Shown here: piece by piece, positions 1 through 10,319 of the stretch | How positions within the stretch are numbered: position 1 is the first letter of the stretch | How the letters are laid out: the number at the start of each line of letters is the position of its first letter | Origin: Mesodorylaimus sp. YZB2_4 | Taxonomy: Eukaryota; Nematoda; Enoplea; Dorylaimida; Dorylaimidae | Length of the DNA stretch: 64,000 nucleotides | Reading direction: 5' to 3' | Assembly (NCBI GenBank): GCA_030248295.1 | Contig: JASANH010000850.1 | Location: 62,001 to 126,000, forward strand | Notes under the pieces: generated by a model | What the model was told of the DNA's origin: nothing | Databases searched by the model: none | The model's input: the letters and a program-made list of their open reading frames with translations, nothing else | Translations under genes and position numbers: made by a program

Positions 1-59
1 TCAGGCGACTGTACTCTGCGGAAATAAAGCAAAAACGGTAGGGAAGGCTCCTGTTTTTC

Positions 60-170
60 AGGTTGCTGCCGCAGTAGTGCAGGCGGTTCGGCATTCGTCC
101 ACCCGCACTGCTTGGTAGCGAGCGGCTGGGCTCGTCCCGGGTTCAGTCGGGTGATCCCTGGTGAAGTCAA
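60..170 (+). repeat. Diverged tRNA-like SINE, copy 1 of family A
   Basis: About 90 bp here match the reverse complement of 7035-7130 at a level I judge by eye to be roughly 75-80%. Shared blocks include GCGGTTCGGC, the CTGCTTGGT segment and GGGCTCGTCC. A degenerate A-box-like TRGYNNANNNG stretch followed about 45 bp later by a B-box-like GGCTCGTCC suggests an old tRNA-derived SINE. The 3' tails of the two copies differ. No coding function is apparent. Confidence 0.4.
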
Positions 171-1742
171 ACAAGAAGACAATCTCTACTCTCCAACACT
201 GACGGGGCTCACAGCCCATCCGCCATAGTCCGAGGAAGTCGGTGTCCTGTCCAGGATGCCCTCGCGTGGAGGTGCTCCTAGTGGAGACGCACAGAGGGAC
301 GCTACTGTTGTACTGAATAAAATTGTGCAGCACTTGGGTCTTCTGGGCTTCGTACTTGCCGTCGTTTCCTCCAGTTTGGCCTAAAAATCTCCGCTTCCGT
401 ACTCCCCACCGATGGCCAAATTCGCCATTCCGCTCGTCACGCGATTCTGAAACTAAATTCGCAAAATATTCATATAAACTATGTTTTTTTACCTCGCAAT
501 CCCCAAACCCTACTGCGCAGTCAATGACATTAAACTTCTAGCGAACCAATTTTTTGAAAATTCAACGAAAAACCGAACGAGAGTAATACATTGTGCAACT
601 GTACTCGGCGGAAAAAATGAACCTAAGGGGCCCACTTAAGCACAGATCTTTTGGTGCTGCAAAGATTTTTATTCGTTGAGTGACTTGCGGGTGAGAAGAA
701 TAGACCAATCGCAGGCCGACATCTGTCAGAACGTGATTTTAGTCTTCCTTGTGAGTCGGCTGAATCTTGGAATGGAATTGGAACAGGACAACAAACCCCT
801 TTGGAAGGAGGGCGAGGCGAGAGATAAATTGAACAAGTCAGGGAGAGCGGCGAACTGCAGTGAAATGGAACAAATCAGAGAGCTATCAACGGTCACGAGT
901 GCCCAGGTACGACACAAAGCTGCGCCCTCCCGCGCATCAAACCGTTTACTGTCACTGCTGTCCTGGCCGCATGGCCGAAGCTGAGGTGCTTGTCGCAAAT
1001 GCACACATCCTGTATTACCCGCAGGCTATAGGATTTCAAAGGCGACCGACCTGCTGGAGTATAGGAGAGGGGGTAACTACAAGGTGGGAGGAGGGTTTAT
1101 AGGATTTTGATGAGGCCTAGCTCATCCTGTATACGAAAGCACCTTTTAGGTATGCCCTGATGATGGGCACCTTCGTTGGTGATGACAATAAAAGTAAGAT
1201 GGCGCAGCAAACGGTGGAAAAGAGAAATGAATGACTGATGGCTGACTTAATAGTTTTCCCCGCGTGGTAAAAGTGAGTTATATTCATTTGCAAATGGGCA
1301 TTACCTGGGAATGTAAGTGAGATTTTCGACTACCGCACTTTTCCTCTTTTTCTTCACACCGCAACACACTGTAAGCCTGCGCCTACCTGATGTGCAGTAT
1401 GCATTTAGCTGAAATGGGGATTTTGAATCTTGTGTGATCATGCTTTCTATACTAGATCTACAGTATACTGTAGATCTAATTAACCGCTATCTCATAGTAC
1501 AAAGGAAAGTCATCAGTCTAGGCCTGCTTAGTCATCGGTCACTTTACATCTCTCTCGCCGGAACACCCAGCCTTGTGAGCAGCTCGGTCCATAGTGTCTA
1601 TGCAGGCAAGTCGTGACATGTCTTGTTTCTGGATTCTCCACTTTTCGTTGTATCAGTCATGGCCTTCGATCCCCGTACGATCATTTCCTGTTTCTGGTGC
1701 CTTTACGACTCCACGGCACAGCAATGTCAAGTTGCCCCTCAA
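171..1742. other. Intergenic stretch, no gene recognised
   Basis: Open frames here are short, mutually overlapping and look random. I see no splice-consistent chain and no familiar domain. One perfect 26-bp palindrome lies at 1453-1478. Confidence 0.5.
1453..1478. repeat. Perfect 26-bp palindrome built on the TACTGTA motif
   Basis: The sequence TAGATCTACAGTA is followed at once by its exact reverse complement. It could extrude a hairpin without a loop. TACTGTA/TACAGTA words recur in several intergenic stretches of this window, so it may be a remnant of an inverted-repeat element. Confidence 0.6.
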
Positions 1743-2250
1743 TTCAGGCCTATGAAATAGCCACATACAACAAGAAGATCAATGTGACTGTTGTGTATTG
1801 GGTGCATTGCCCACCCTCCAACGCTTTCATTAACGACACAATCTATTATAAAATTTGGGCAACCTTACAGTACGTGGCTGCGTCAATCTTGAGCTTTGGC
1901 CTGTCGATGGTGTTGATGACTTCACTGCCAAGGCACACGCATGCGCTAATTACTACTTGAATGAAGTGGAACGATGGCTTCCGTTCATTCATTGTCTCAC
2001 AGCGAATTCATTATACACAAAGAGGAACAGCTCAACGAGTCACTGACTACGTGTTTCCAGCACCAAGGAATCAAATTAAGCGAGCAGAAGAAAATCCTTG
2101 ATTGTGCAGCTGGTCCATTAAGTATCCAGCTCGAGCAGGAGGCTATGAACAAGGCAAACTCGATGAAACCGCAAAAGCCAATGTTCGTTCCTTGGCTGGT
2201 GGTGAATGAGTTCAGCTCACGTGAAGCGCAGATATACCAACCTGTATTGT
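1743..2250 (+). pseudogene. Decayed GILT-like thiol reductase pseudogene
   Basis: Three frame-shifted pieces align in order with the intact GILT gene at 4461-5240. At 1743-1860 a piece containing YNKKINVTVVYWVHCPPSN matches the thioredoxin-like strand and active-site region. At about 1862-2000 a second piece ends in a VERWLPFIHC block (compare VSRWFPFIYC). At about 2000-2250 a third carries the C-terminal FVPWLVVNEFSSREAQIY block (compare FVPWLVINDISLRKAQYY). The active-site CxxC has become CPPS, and the CQHGxxEC signature is not visible. At least two frameshifts separate the pieces. The copy ends where the inverted retroelement segment starts, so the insertion may have removed its 3' end. 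A very unusual intron pattern cannot be excluded, but loss of the catalytic Cys argues for a dead copy. Confidence 0.7.
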
Positions 2251-2255
2251 GACGC

Positions 2256-2335
2256 CATGTTCGATGAGACTTGGACCCAAAGGTCCGAGTCCGAATCTGA
2301 AAAATGAATTGGCTCTCCCTGAAGGGTGACAGACG
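2256..2335 (-). mobile_element. Inverted 80-bp segment of the adjacent non-LTR retroelement
   Basis: These 80 bases are the reverse complement of 2708-2787 inside the reverse transcriptase fragment, with only about one mismatch seen. The segment abuts the 5' end of the forward fragment. Such an inverted 5' piece is the usual outcome of twin priming during LINE retrotransposition. Here the inverted part lies inside, rather than upstream of, the forward part, so the event also duplicated sequence. Near identity means the insertion is fairly young compared with the GILT pseudogene it borders. Confidence 0.75.
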
Positions 2336-2402
2336 TGTACGCCATATGCGCTTGGTAAACGAGTGACCACAGACTGGAAGCATCCTCAGCTCATCTCTCA
2401 TC

Positions 2403-3440
2403 CTCAGCTCACTTAATAAGCTCAGGTGTCCCTCAAGGTGCTATTTTATCACCGACGCTATTCATTTCATACATCGATGATGTCCTTGTCGAATTCGAGC
2501 AGACTTTTCCTGGTATGCTCCTTCAAGCGTATGCTGACGACCTTGCGTTGTTAGCCCCTGGGGAAAATTGGGCGTCACTTCAAATCCGATTGCAGTCAGG
2601 AATCGACTTAATTGCTAATAAAAAAGTCGCGGCTCTCGGCCTCTCTTTCAACATCAAGAAAACTCAAGCTTGCGTCGCACGGCTCGATCACAAGACAATA
2701 GATTTGCCGTCTGTCACCCTTCAGGGAGAGCCAATTGATTTTTCAGATTCGGACTCGGACCTTTGGGTCCAAGTCTCATCGAACATGCGCTTCAGCCAAC
2801 ATTGCCAGGAAATTGCCAGCTCAGCAAGGCGAGTGGTCGGTGCTTTTCGACAAAAATTTGGCAAATTGGCTTCAAAGGTTCTTCGCAGCGTCTACATTTA
2901 ATGTGTGAGGCCCCGGCTGGAATATGAATGCTGCACATGGTCCCCAATGTTACAACCAACAAGGTTTATGTGACGAGCTGGAACGTCCCCAAAATCCCGC
3001 AAGATCTCTCAGAAACGACTGGCATTCCAGCTATGAGGAAATGCGGTCACAACTTCAATGGCCTTCCCTCGCTGAACGACGAAAGATGATCAAGTTACGA
3101 ACCTTTTACAAATTTTACCACGGAATGCAGGCTTATCCAAACACTCGTTTTATCCACAAAATGGAGTCGGCTCCGGGACCACGCAATTGCATCAACTCGA
3201 AATTACGAACCCAAGAATGGAAGCATACAAGCAATCATTCGAACACTCAGCGATGATCTCGTGGAATTACCTTTGATATGAAATGGCTTTTAGTTCATAT
3301 CCATGTTTTATGCAGCATCTTTCGTTGCAATTTTGAAATTTCTCGTGATATTGTTTTTATTTTATTCTGTGACGGCCCGTCATGGCAACGTGCTTGGGTG
3401 ACGCAAAATAGCATAGCATGGCATAGCATAGCATGCAAGA
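2403..3440 (+). mobile_element. 5'-truncated non-LTR retrotransposon remnant (Jockey/CR1-like RT)
   Basis: The first open part (about 2410-2901) encodes the palm region of a LINE reverse transcriptase: a SGVPQGAILSPTLF block, the YIDD-containing strand, then the catalytic AYADDLALL motif and a LGLSFNIKKTQ block. The frame then breaks: a stop follows YI at 2899-2901, and later pieces containing RPRLEYECCTWSP and AFEHSAMISWN-like strings lie in different frames. These are typical of the thumb and C-terminal tail of Jockey/CR1 elements. The 3' end is a short microsatellite-like tail of GCATA repeats at about 3409-3435, common in these families. Upstream endonuclease sequence is absent. The element is dead, carrying stops and frameshifts. 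Exact clade is uncertain. Confidence 0.8.
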
Positions 3441-4360
3441 TGTTCAGTGATGGTCAAACGAGAGGGAAAAGGAAGACAGATGTATGAACAGTAGCAGGAC
3501 GGAATTGTAATGGTACAGATCCGGGCCTAACCTTTCTTTCCTACCTACGATGTGGTATTCTAATTTTCATCTAGCTCATTATTGAAAATTTTTGTCTGAA
3601 AGTGAAGTTTTGATTAATCACTATAGGTTTGTAGCCAGGATGCAGATACACTTGGGGTTTTGAAAGTATACGCTGTCAGTCTTACAGATTCTTCTCTGGA
3701 GGGGCCACTGCTGGCATCACCTATCGCTCATCATTAGCGATGCGTACTTCTGTAGTAATTTCGCCTGGCCTTTAATTTAGTTCTCAATGAAAGACCAAGA
3801 ACGTAATGTTGTCCCGATGAGATCTGTCAAACTTTATGTTTTACTTTGCGATAGCCATGGACGCAGCTGGGAGCAAGCGGGGGCGAACTGAGGTGATCGT
3901 CAGTCGACCATGTTCTCCTGTTGCTAGCATGGTGACAGTTATATTCAGTAGGGCCCTCTAGATGCGCTATCATGCGTATATAGAGACAATCGCTGCAGAG
4001 TGCAGCAGGTGCACAGCAACAACTAGCACCTCTGCTCCAGTGCACCCCTTCCAAAAATTTTATTTCAAGCATGGGCTCGTACCATTTATGGCTCAGAAGA
4101 GCGTATCTGACAATCACCCGTGAGCAAAGGTTATTGCTGGTGCCATTTCCTACGCTAAATGTTTTTGCCAGGTACCATAAAGCTGTCGATAGCCAGGTTT
4201 TAAGCCAGCCTAAATAACAACTTTTTACTTTGCCTGGAGCAAACTCGAGCAAGCCACATAACAGACACCACATGTCAACAAGCTACGAGATTCTCTGCTC
4301 GATGAGCCAAGCCAGACGGCGCTGGAAAATCTTTTCCTATCGCAGCTCGAAATTTCGGCG
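3441..4360. other. Intergenic, no gene recognised
   Basis: One minus-strand frame of about 148 codons (3827-4273) is open but has no recognisable domain and no codon pattern like its neighbours. I treat it as chance. Confidence 0.4.
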
Positions 4361-4370
4361 CATATAACTG
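4361..4370 (+). promoter_or_regulatory. Possible TATA box of the GILT gene
   Basis: CATATAACTG lies about 90-100 bp before the GILT start codon. That spacing would give a 5' leader of about 65-70 bases. No other AT-rich core element is nearer. Confidence 0.35.
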
Positions 4371-4460
4371 GCTGAGCTTGTCAGAAGAAGCCGTCAACAA
4401 GACGTCTAGCTAAACTGTCCCGACTTTCGCTTGCATCAGATTCTCACCGAAAATTGAAAG

Positions 4461-5240
4461 ATGACGATGGTAAGCTTACTAATTTTGGCTAGCGTTATAT
4501 TAGCCACAGCATTTGCTGACCAGCTGATACCGCCCCCGTTATGGTGTGATGACACGTCCTTGGCCAGTAAGGTCGGAGTGTCAAATCAATGCAAGACTTA
4601 CAACTCAAGCGCCTATGGAAAGAAGATCAAGCTGACCCTGCTGTACGAAACACTCTGCCCCGATTGTCAAATGTTAATCCGAGATGTACTGTATCCACAA
4701 GTATGGAAATACGGCAAGGATTTTGTGGACTTGGAGTTGATTCCCTACGGAAACGCCCGCCACAGCTCAGGGGCTAATGGTACCTACAAAATCTCGTGCC
4801 AACATGGCCCAATCGAATGTAAGTTGAACAAGCTTCACTCCTGCGTCATTCACCAGCTGGTGGACGTATCGCGTTGGTTCCCATTCATCTATTGCATGGA
4901 GGTAGCCGTCAGCGGTGGCCAGGATCCGGACAAGGCCACTCAACAATGTTATACGCAACTCAGCATCAAATCCAGCGAGCAAAGCAAAATCGCAGAATGC
5001 ACACGAGGACCGCAAGGTGATCTATTGCAGCAGAAGGCCGCAGATCGAACGGATGCTGCGGTACCTGACAAGCACGAATTCGTACCATGGCTCGTGATCA
5101 ATGACATTAGCCTGCGCAAGGCCCAGTACTATCAAAACGCCTTGTTCGGTGCGTTGTGCAGTTGGTATCGTGGAAAAGACACTCCCGCTGGATGCGACGG
5201 CTTCCTTAATGCCGTTCGGCAAAGCAAGTGCTCCCAGTAA
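4461..5240 (+). CDS. GILT-family lysosomal thiol reductase, intact, single exon
   Basis: 259 residues. GILT proteins reduce protein disulfides at acidic pH in lysosomes; invertebrate members are often linked to immunity. An N-terminal hydrophobic signal peptide (about residues 1-19) ends near TAFADQ. The thioredoxin-like strand (KIKLTLLYETLCPDC) carries the redox CPDC, here the CxxC active site (about residues 67-70). The family signature CQHGPIECKLN follows at about residues 113-123. A C-terminal block FVPWLVINDISL resembles the conserved region before the final helix, and paired Cys continue to the end (CSQ). The start is the first ATG of ATGACGATG, chosen because it gives a clean signal peptide. 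The gene is intronless, unlike most neighbours. A dead paralogue lies 2.5 kb upstream, so this locus was once a tandem cluster. Substrate is unknown. Confidence 0.92.
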   Translation: MTMVSLLILASVILATAFADQLIPPPLWCDDTSLASKVGVSNQCKTYNSSAYGKKIKLTLLYETLCPDCQMLIRDVLYPQVWKYGKDFVDLELIPYGNARHSSGANGTYKISCQHGPIECKLNKLHSCVIHQLVDVSRWFPFIYCMEVAVSGGQDPDKATQQCYTQLSIKSSEQSKIAECTRGPQGDLLQQKAADRTDAAVPDKHEFVPWLVINDISLRKAQYYQNALFGALCSWYRGKDTPAGCDGFLNAVRQSKCSQ

Positions 5241-5439
5241 TTATGCTATCTTTAGCCTCATGGCAGTGACACGTACATGTTAGGGGAACATGTATTTTAC
5301 TTGATATGTCAACGGGATATTAAGAAGTCCTAAAATGAAAATGTCATGCTGTGTAAAATGTTTGCGAGAACCTGGAAACACGAAAAGCGCAAGACACGCA
5401 CGTAGAGAACGAGATGAAGACAAAAAAGCGGACTATGTC

Positions 5440-8400
5440 CTAAATGATACCGCCAGGTTTTCCAGGAAATGCCATCAATAGATTCCGCTCCAGCAAGAAG
5501 CCACTATCATAGATGTGCAGCCTTCGCAGTTTGTGATTGTAGGTAACCATGCTAGTGAGATTGTACGGATTATACCATGGCATGTTGACGGTGGCCAAGC
5601 GATGTCGGAATAGATCGTAGGCGACCGATACCTTGGCCGTGTGTGCCTTTCGACTGTCCAACACGTACATGACCCCGCACGCAACCCACGTGTCTCCGAT
5701 TTGTGTATGGTCGAAGCGGGTCAAATTCCACACGCGTATCAATCGCATGGTTTTGGGGTGTATGCGAGCCACGCTGAGGGTCTTCTGCTTCTCATAGTGG
5801 AAAAAGACCCATAGACCATTTTCGTCCATGGCCAGGTCGAAGTAATTGCGCACATTTTCATCGTTGTACAAAAAGTCGGCGTTGTTGTAAGCTGCCCCGG
5901 GGATTCGAGTTTCTGTGTAGTTCTCCGTGCGCAGATCAAAGCGGATGATGGAAGGGGCGCCTGCTCGTTTGTAGATGAGCGAACCGTTGTACATAATGTG
6001 ATTGGTTCCATCGAACATGTACGGCAGTGGACGAGCCTTGACAGGAGTATCCCCGTGTGAGCCCCAACGCTTCATGTCAGTCATGGATGCGTATTCAAAG
6101 AGCATCTAAAACCACGCGAATCACGGGTTAGACAGCTGTGTGATCAGTAAGTTTGGCCCATGGAGAAGGTAGTAAACACCCCCTCATACACCCCTACCCC
6201 CTTAACCCCCCCCCCCCTCATACACGCAACAGTATGTTGTTGCCTTCGCTGCATGTTTTTCCTGACGAGGCGGCTTGATGCATGACCTGGAGCTTTTTTG
6301 AGGCCTGCCTGGAACTTTTTTGAGACCAGCCGCTTTCGCAGCATAGTCTCAAATTCATGTTCCTTCAGCCAGTTAAACTTGTCACCCACATCTGCACGCC
6401 TCTTACCTGGCCTTCCACATGTTCAGTTACCCAAGTTTTTTCGGCATCGAAATCATCTCGTGGCGACGGATCCTGCATCCAGGAGCCATGGAAAACCTCG
6501 CGTTGCCCCATCATGAATGGCTTACCGATATGCTCGATAAAGCATCCTGAAAATCGATATACTTTTGCGCGTCGCTAGTAAACTGAGCTGTACTGTGTCT
6601 CGCGCCTAAGAGGAGATGATAGGCGGCTCTTCCGACCAATAAAATCACGCTATGCTACTGCCAAGACGGACATCACGGCCAGACCAGTCAAAATAATAAT
6701 GAAAAAATGGCACTGACTTTCTCGCTTTCGCTTTTTGCGACCGAGGCCTTTTCGACGTTTCGGTGGTGGGTTGTGTTCATCAAAGGGTTTGGAACTGGTT
6801 GTTGTTTGTCCGAAAATAGAGGTTTCACTTCCATCCACATGATTCGTGAACACCTCGTTGCCCTTGACGGCGATGGCGTCTAAAATTAGGCACAGAACAG
6901 TTCTGTGATGAACATGCGCATCGGACTGATGGTGGTGGTGGTGTGTGTGTGTATGTGTGCACTGAGTGGGTCACCTACGGCCTGGCGTGCAAGGTAGCGA
7001 GGGTTAATGGTCCGCGAACCGACCTCCATTACCGGGGATCCCGGGGATGAATCTGGACGAGCCCAACCTCGCCACCAAGCAGTACGGGAGGACGAACGCC
7101 GAACCGCTGCACCACAGCGGCCGCTCTGCAGTAGTGTAATAAGCAGTGCAGAGATACACAACGATAGCCTAGTCACCATACAACGATTATCGTGTCTCCC
7201 TTGGCGTCAAACGGTTGCGTCTGCTGAATCGTCTAGCTCGACCCACAGTGCAAGAAGGAGAAAAATGGCCAGCGAGTGGTTGACGGTATATAGCCTGACG
7301 ACTGTCATAACTCTGATCATAGTCGCCAGCGGTAAGCAACTTGATCCTTTTGTTGTCGGACTTTAGGGCCTTAATGTATCAACATCTTCTATAGGTCAAT
7401 CTCACTTCTGCGACAGCACTCTTTCTGACTGCAGTAGGTCGTATTAAGCTTTAACATTGTTTTAAGATGTATTTCTGCGACTTCTATCGTAGAATAAAGG
7501 TGCAATGCGGATTGGTGGAGCTGCAAATACAACCATGACAAGAGTGCTTATTGCTGCTGGCATGAGTATGACACCCCCCGATTCATTGGTACCATGGTCG
7601 GAATCTTCATCGCCATCATCCTTGTAGTAAGTGGGTTTTATTATACATATGTAGCGACACACGCATAAATTGAAAGATTTGCAGACCTGTCTTGTTCCGG
7701 CCATCATCGCCTGTTTCTTGTGCCCTTGCTGCCCCTGGTTTAAGCGAAGGAATCAGGGGATGATGCCTCAGCCTATCGTCATGCAGCCTGCTCCTGCCAT
7801 GTACGTGAATCAGCCACCGCCACCGGCAACACCCATACACGCCTAACGAGCCGTTAAAAGACACCGAGCGAGGGAAACCGCAAATCAGTGATTCGTGAGA
7901 CAGTACTTCTGTTTTACTTCACCGTATCGCATCCAATGCTGATTCGATTGTGGTGGCGCGATGATGTGGAGAACTCTTCCTCCTATTCCTTGGCCCAGTC
8001 AATTCAAACAGGAATACCTTCCTCAGTTTGGCTAATCTGTCGCTGGTATCGAGTGCCCTTGCCTCAAGATCTGCCTCGCAGATGAGAATATCTGCACTTA
8101 CCACTTGTGCTAATCGTCCTCGGAACATGCTGCTGAATTCGAGATGAGTCAGTGCCGCCCTCGTTTGCTGGTAGCTGGTTGTCCAAACTTCCTACAATAT
8201 ATGAATCGAAGCCATACGACTATGCAGTACATGCAAGGCTAGGATGTAGGACATACTTGGTGTTTCGCTGTTGGACCGTCTGTTTGAACATCGGCCATCG
8301 CAATCACTTCCTAAAACGGGCCGGTTGTAGGCAGTACTAACGACATGCAGAAAAAGTTTACCTGTCAATCCTAGACGACTAGATATCGGACGAATCACTT

Positions 8401-8982
8401 GATTCTTGTTCGCACAATATTGATGAGTCGTCAGACAAAAGTCTTCCAATGTCGATAGCTGCAAGCAACACAGTCACAAGAACAGGTACTTTGGCGGCCA
8501 GGGTGTCTTACCGAGATTCTGGTCAACGAAGGTAACAAAGCCCAAGGCGATCCATCAGCAGTTTGCAAAAGCAACCTTTCATCATCCTTGGTCACAATGG
8601 TTAGTTTACTCCCACCAACATTGACTCTGGGGTCGGATCCAGCGCTCACTGTTCGCTTTCCCGAAGAGTCTCTGCCCCGTCGAACATCGTCCACTCCATC
8701 CGCTTCGTAATGATTGTCATTGTTTTGCGAGCGTCGTCGAATTCTGGCCGCATTATCGATGTCTCCCGGAGCATTCTCGTGATCGTCGCTCCGACTACCA
8801 CCCACTCCAACCAAAATAGTCTTCTCCTTGACCAATGCTTCCAGCTGGCGCAAATCGCGGAAAAGTATGACGATGCAATAAACGCACGCGATTAGGAGGA
8901 CCAATGAAGCGAGGTGTAAAAGCAAAGAAAAACTTTTCACACGCTCCTTGAAAGAAGGAGGTGCATGAAGGGTTGATGTCAT
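5440..8982 (-). CDS. Type II membrane olfactomedin-domain protein (gliomedin/colmedin-like)
   Basis: Read exons, 5' to 3' on the minus strand: 8982-8512, 8458-8362, 8091-8018, 6879-6718, 6546-6407 and 6105-5440. The protein starts MTSTLHAPPSF, with a basic stretch and one transmembrane helix (about residues 15-40, LLLHLASLVLLIACVYCIVI). This predicts a short cytoplasmic tail and an extracellular C-terminus. The linker is polar and ends in a dense basic run (KRRKGLGRKKRKRER), a likely proprotein-convertase site, just before the OLF domain. The OLF domain opens CFIEHIGKPFMMGQREVFHGSW and continues with NHIMYNGSLIYKR, YFDLAMDENGLWVFF, a CGVMYVLDS strand and YNHKLRRLHIYD. No Gly-X-Y repeat was found, unlike the sister gene at 27125-29620. 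Phases do not join between 8018 and 6879, so one small exon is missing from this model. Gliomedin relatives act in cell-matrix contacts at nerve or muscle surfaces. Confidence 0.85.
6985..7135 (-). repeat. Diverged tRNA-like SINE, copy 2 of family A
   Basis: On the minus strand this reads GTGGTGCAGCGGTTCGGCG, a good A-box (TGGTGCAGCGG), then CTGCTTGGTGGCGAGG and a B-box-like GGCTCGTCC. It matches 60-170 on the plus strand over about 90 bp. It sits in an intron of the minus-strand olfactomedin gene and just upstream of the plus-strand Shisa-like gene. A GT-rich simple repeat borders it at about 6928-6955. Confidence 0.45.
7265..7846 (+). CDS. Small Shisa/CYYR-like cysteine-rich single-pass membrane protein
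   Basis: Proposed exons: 7265-7331, 7395-7437, 7500-7626 and 7685-7846, giving about 131 residues with phases that close. Residues 1-22 form a signal peptide (MASEWLTVYSLTTVITLIIV). A short Cys-rich ectodomain follows, with Cys in FCDSTLSDC, SRCNADWWSC and the adjacent pair in SAYCCWHEYD. One transmembrane helix comes next (FIGTMVGIFIAIILV, running into LVPAIIACFLCPCC). The tail is Pro/Gln-rich (MMPQPIVMQPAPAMYVNQ, then PPPPAT). This order (signal, Cys-rich with CC, TM, Cys patch, Pro-rich tail) is that of Shisa and CYYR1-type adaptor proteins, which influence trafficking of receptors. The third exon's donor and acceptor (7437/7500) are weak and were chosen because a stop at 7495 must be avoided. 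The gene lies within an intron of the opposite-strand olfactomedin gene. Confidence 0.65.
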
Positions 8983-10300
8983 CGTTTTTGACGTGGGAAA
9001 TGCGGAAGGTGGCAAAAGCGAGCAAGCACCGTATTCGGCTCGCAGTTATACTTTGCTCATTCCAACCAAGCGGCTTCGTCTTTCGAAGCTAATCGGAGTA
9101 TTATCAGGCCCATCATCGCCACCAGGTAGCTGCACTTGACAACTATTGTACTAGGCCCAAATCGAGCGAGATGAAAACACTTATTTACTGTGTTCACAAC
9201 ACCAACCGCCAGTTCATGTTCGCGGGTCCGGAAACTTGTTCCATGCGAGACGGTAGCCGAGTAAGAGAATAGGAGTAAGCTTCTCTTGAAAGGCCAGTTG
9301 GCGTTGATTCGACGCTGGGGCCCTCCAAGCCCTCCTAGCCAGTGTAAGAGGATCGATCGAGAGGAAAGGAGTCAAAAGCTTTTTCGCCTAAGCGAAATTG
9401 GCGCCCTTAGATTAACGCCCAATTAAGCGTCTTAATGAATATAGGGTCTCAGTTTTCATGCTTCTAACAACCAGAGACAGCACCACCAGCCCAAAGAGGC
9501 AATCGCGGCGTGGCACAAACGCGACCGCACAACATCAGATGCCTTTGGCGCTGGCCGTATTTTCAATTTCGGAATAGTTGGGACTAATCGCACGAGTTGT
9601 CATGTGCAGGTGACAAGGAAGGCCGAGTGGCTTCGTTATTGGAACGAAGATCGGAGAAAACAAGCACCGCACAAAAGTTAGAGAAGTGTTGCTAAAAAGT
9701 GGGCCCCTTATCGTTAGGCAGTTTTAGGTCGGAAAGTAAAAAGAGCTGCGCGAAGAAAGTTCGCACAAGAACACCATCAATGTGATTAATTACTGTCAAG
9801 CAAAAAATAGAAGTTCAAGGCTGGGAGAAACGTTCGAATTACGCATATTCTGAATCGGAATTTGCATTAGGGATGCAGAATTAGTAGGCCAATGTGTCAC
9901 TACTCGTGCGTTCAAAGCAGCGGCTGTTCCGATCTTTCTAGTGTAGTAGTGGATAGGGTCATATGCGCGAGTTATAGCTTCTACCCATGGAGACCTAATC
10001 AAAAAGACACATCAAAGGCAGGCAACTCGATATGAAATACAGGCACCATCAAGTCTCCATCGATGTGAATGTAAGCCCAATGCGTTCATGTCTGTTACTT
10101 TTTGTTTTCCGTCAAGTGTCTGCCAAGAGCCGTCAACCTTTTTTATGCACCCTTCCTGGCCTTATGTATAATGCTCATAAAGAACAGGAACCTATCGTTG
10201 GCATCAACATTGTAGTGGCTCCAAGACGATTCCATGTTACCAGGCAACCAACAAACACGTAAAGGAATATTGATTCGATTCGTGTACCTTGCAACCATGA
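8983..10300. other. Intergenic, probable shared upstream region
   Basis: This separates the divergently transcribed olfactomedin (-) and VWA (+) genes. I see no coding exon I can defend. A possible short first exon of the VWA gene, MKYRHHQVSIDVN followed by a GTAAGC donor, lies at 10032-10073 but could not be joined in phase to the next exon. Confidence 0.35.
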
Positions 10301-10319
10301 CTGCGCAACCCCCGAGCTC

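Noticed and set aside
3409-3435. Stand-alone microsatellite
   Set aside because: The GCATA repeats lie at the 3' end of the LINE remnant and are best read as its tail.
3827-4273. Minus-strand open frame of 148 codons
   Set aside because: No domain, signal or splice support; composition like neighbouring non-coding DNA.
6180-6225. CRISPR-like or tandem repeat
   Set aside because: It is only a C-rich homopolymer stretch; no spaced direct repeats exist anywhere in the window and the DNA is animal.
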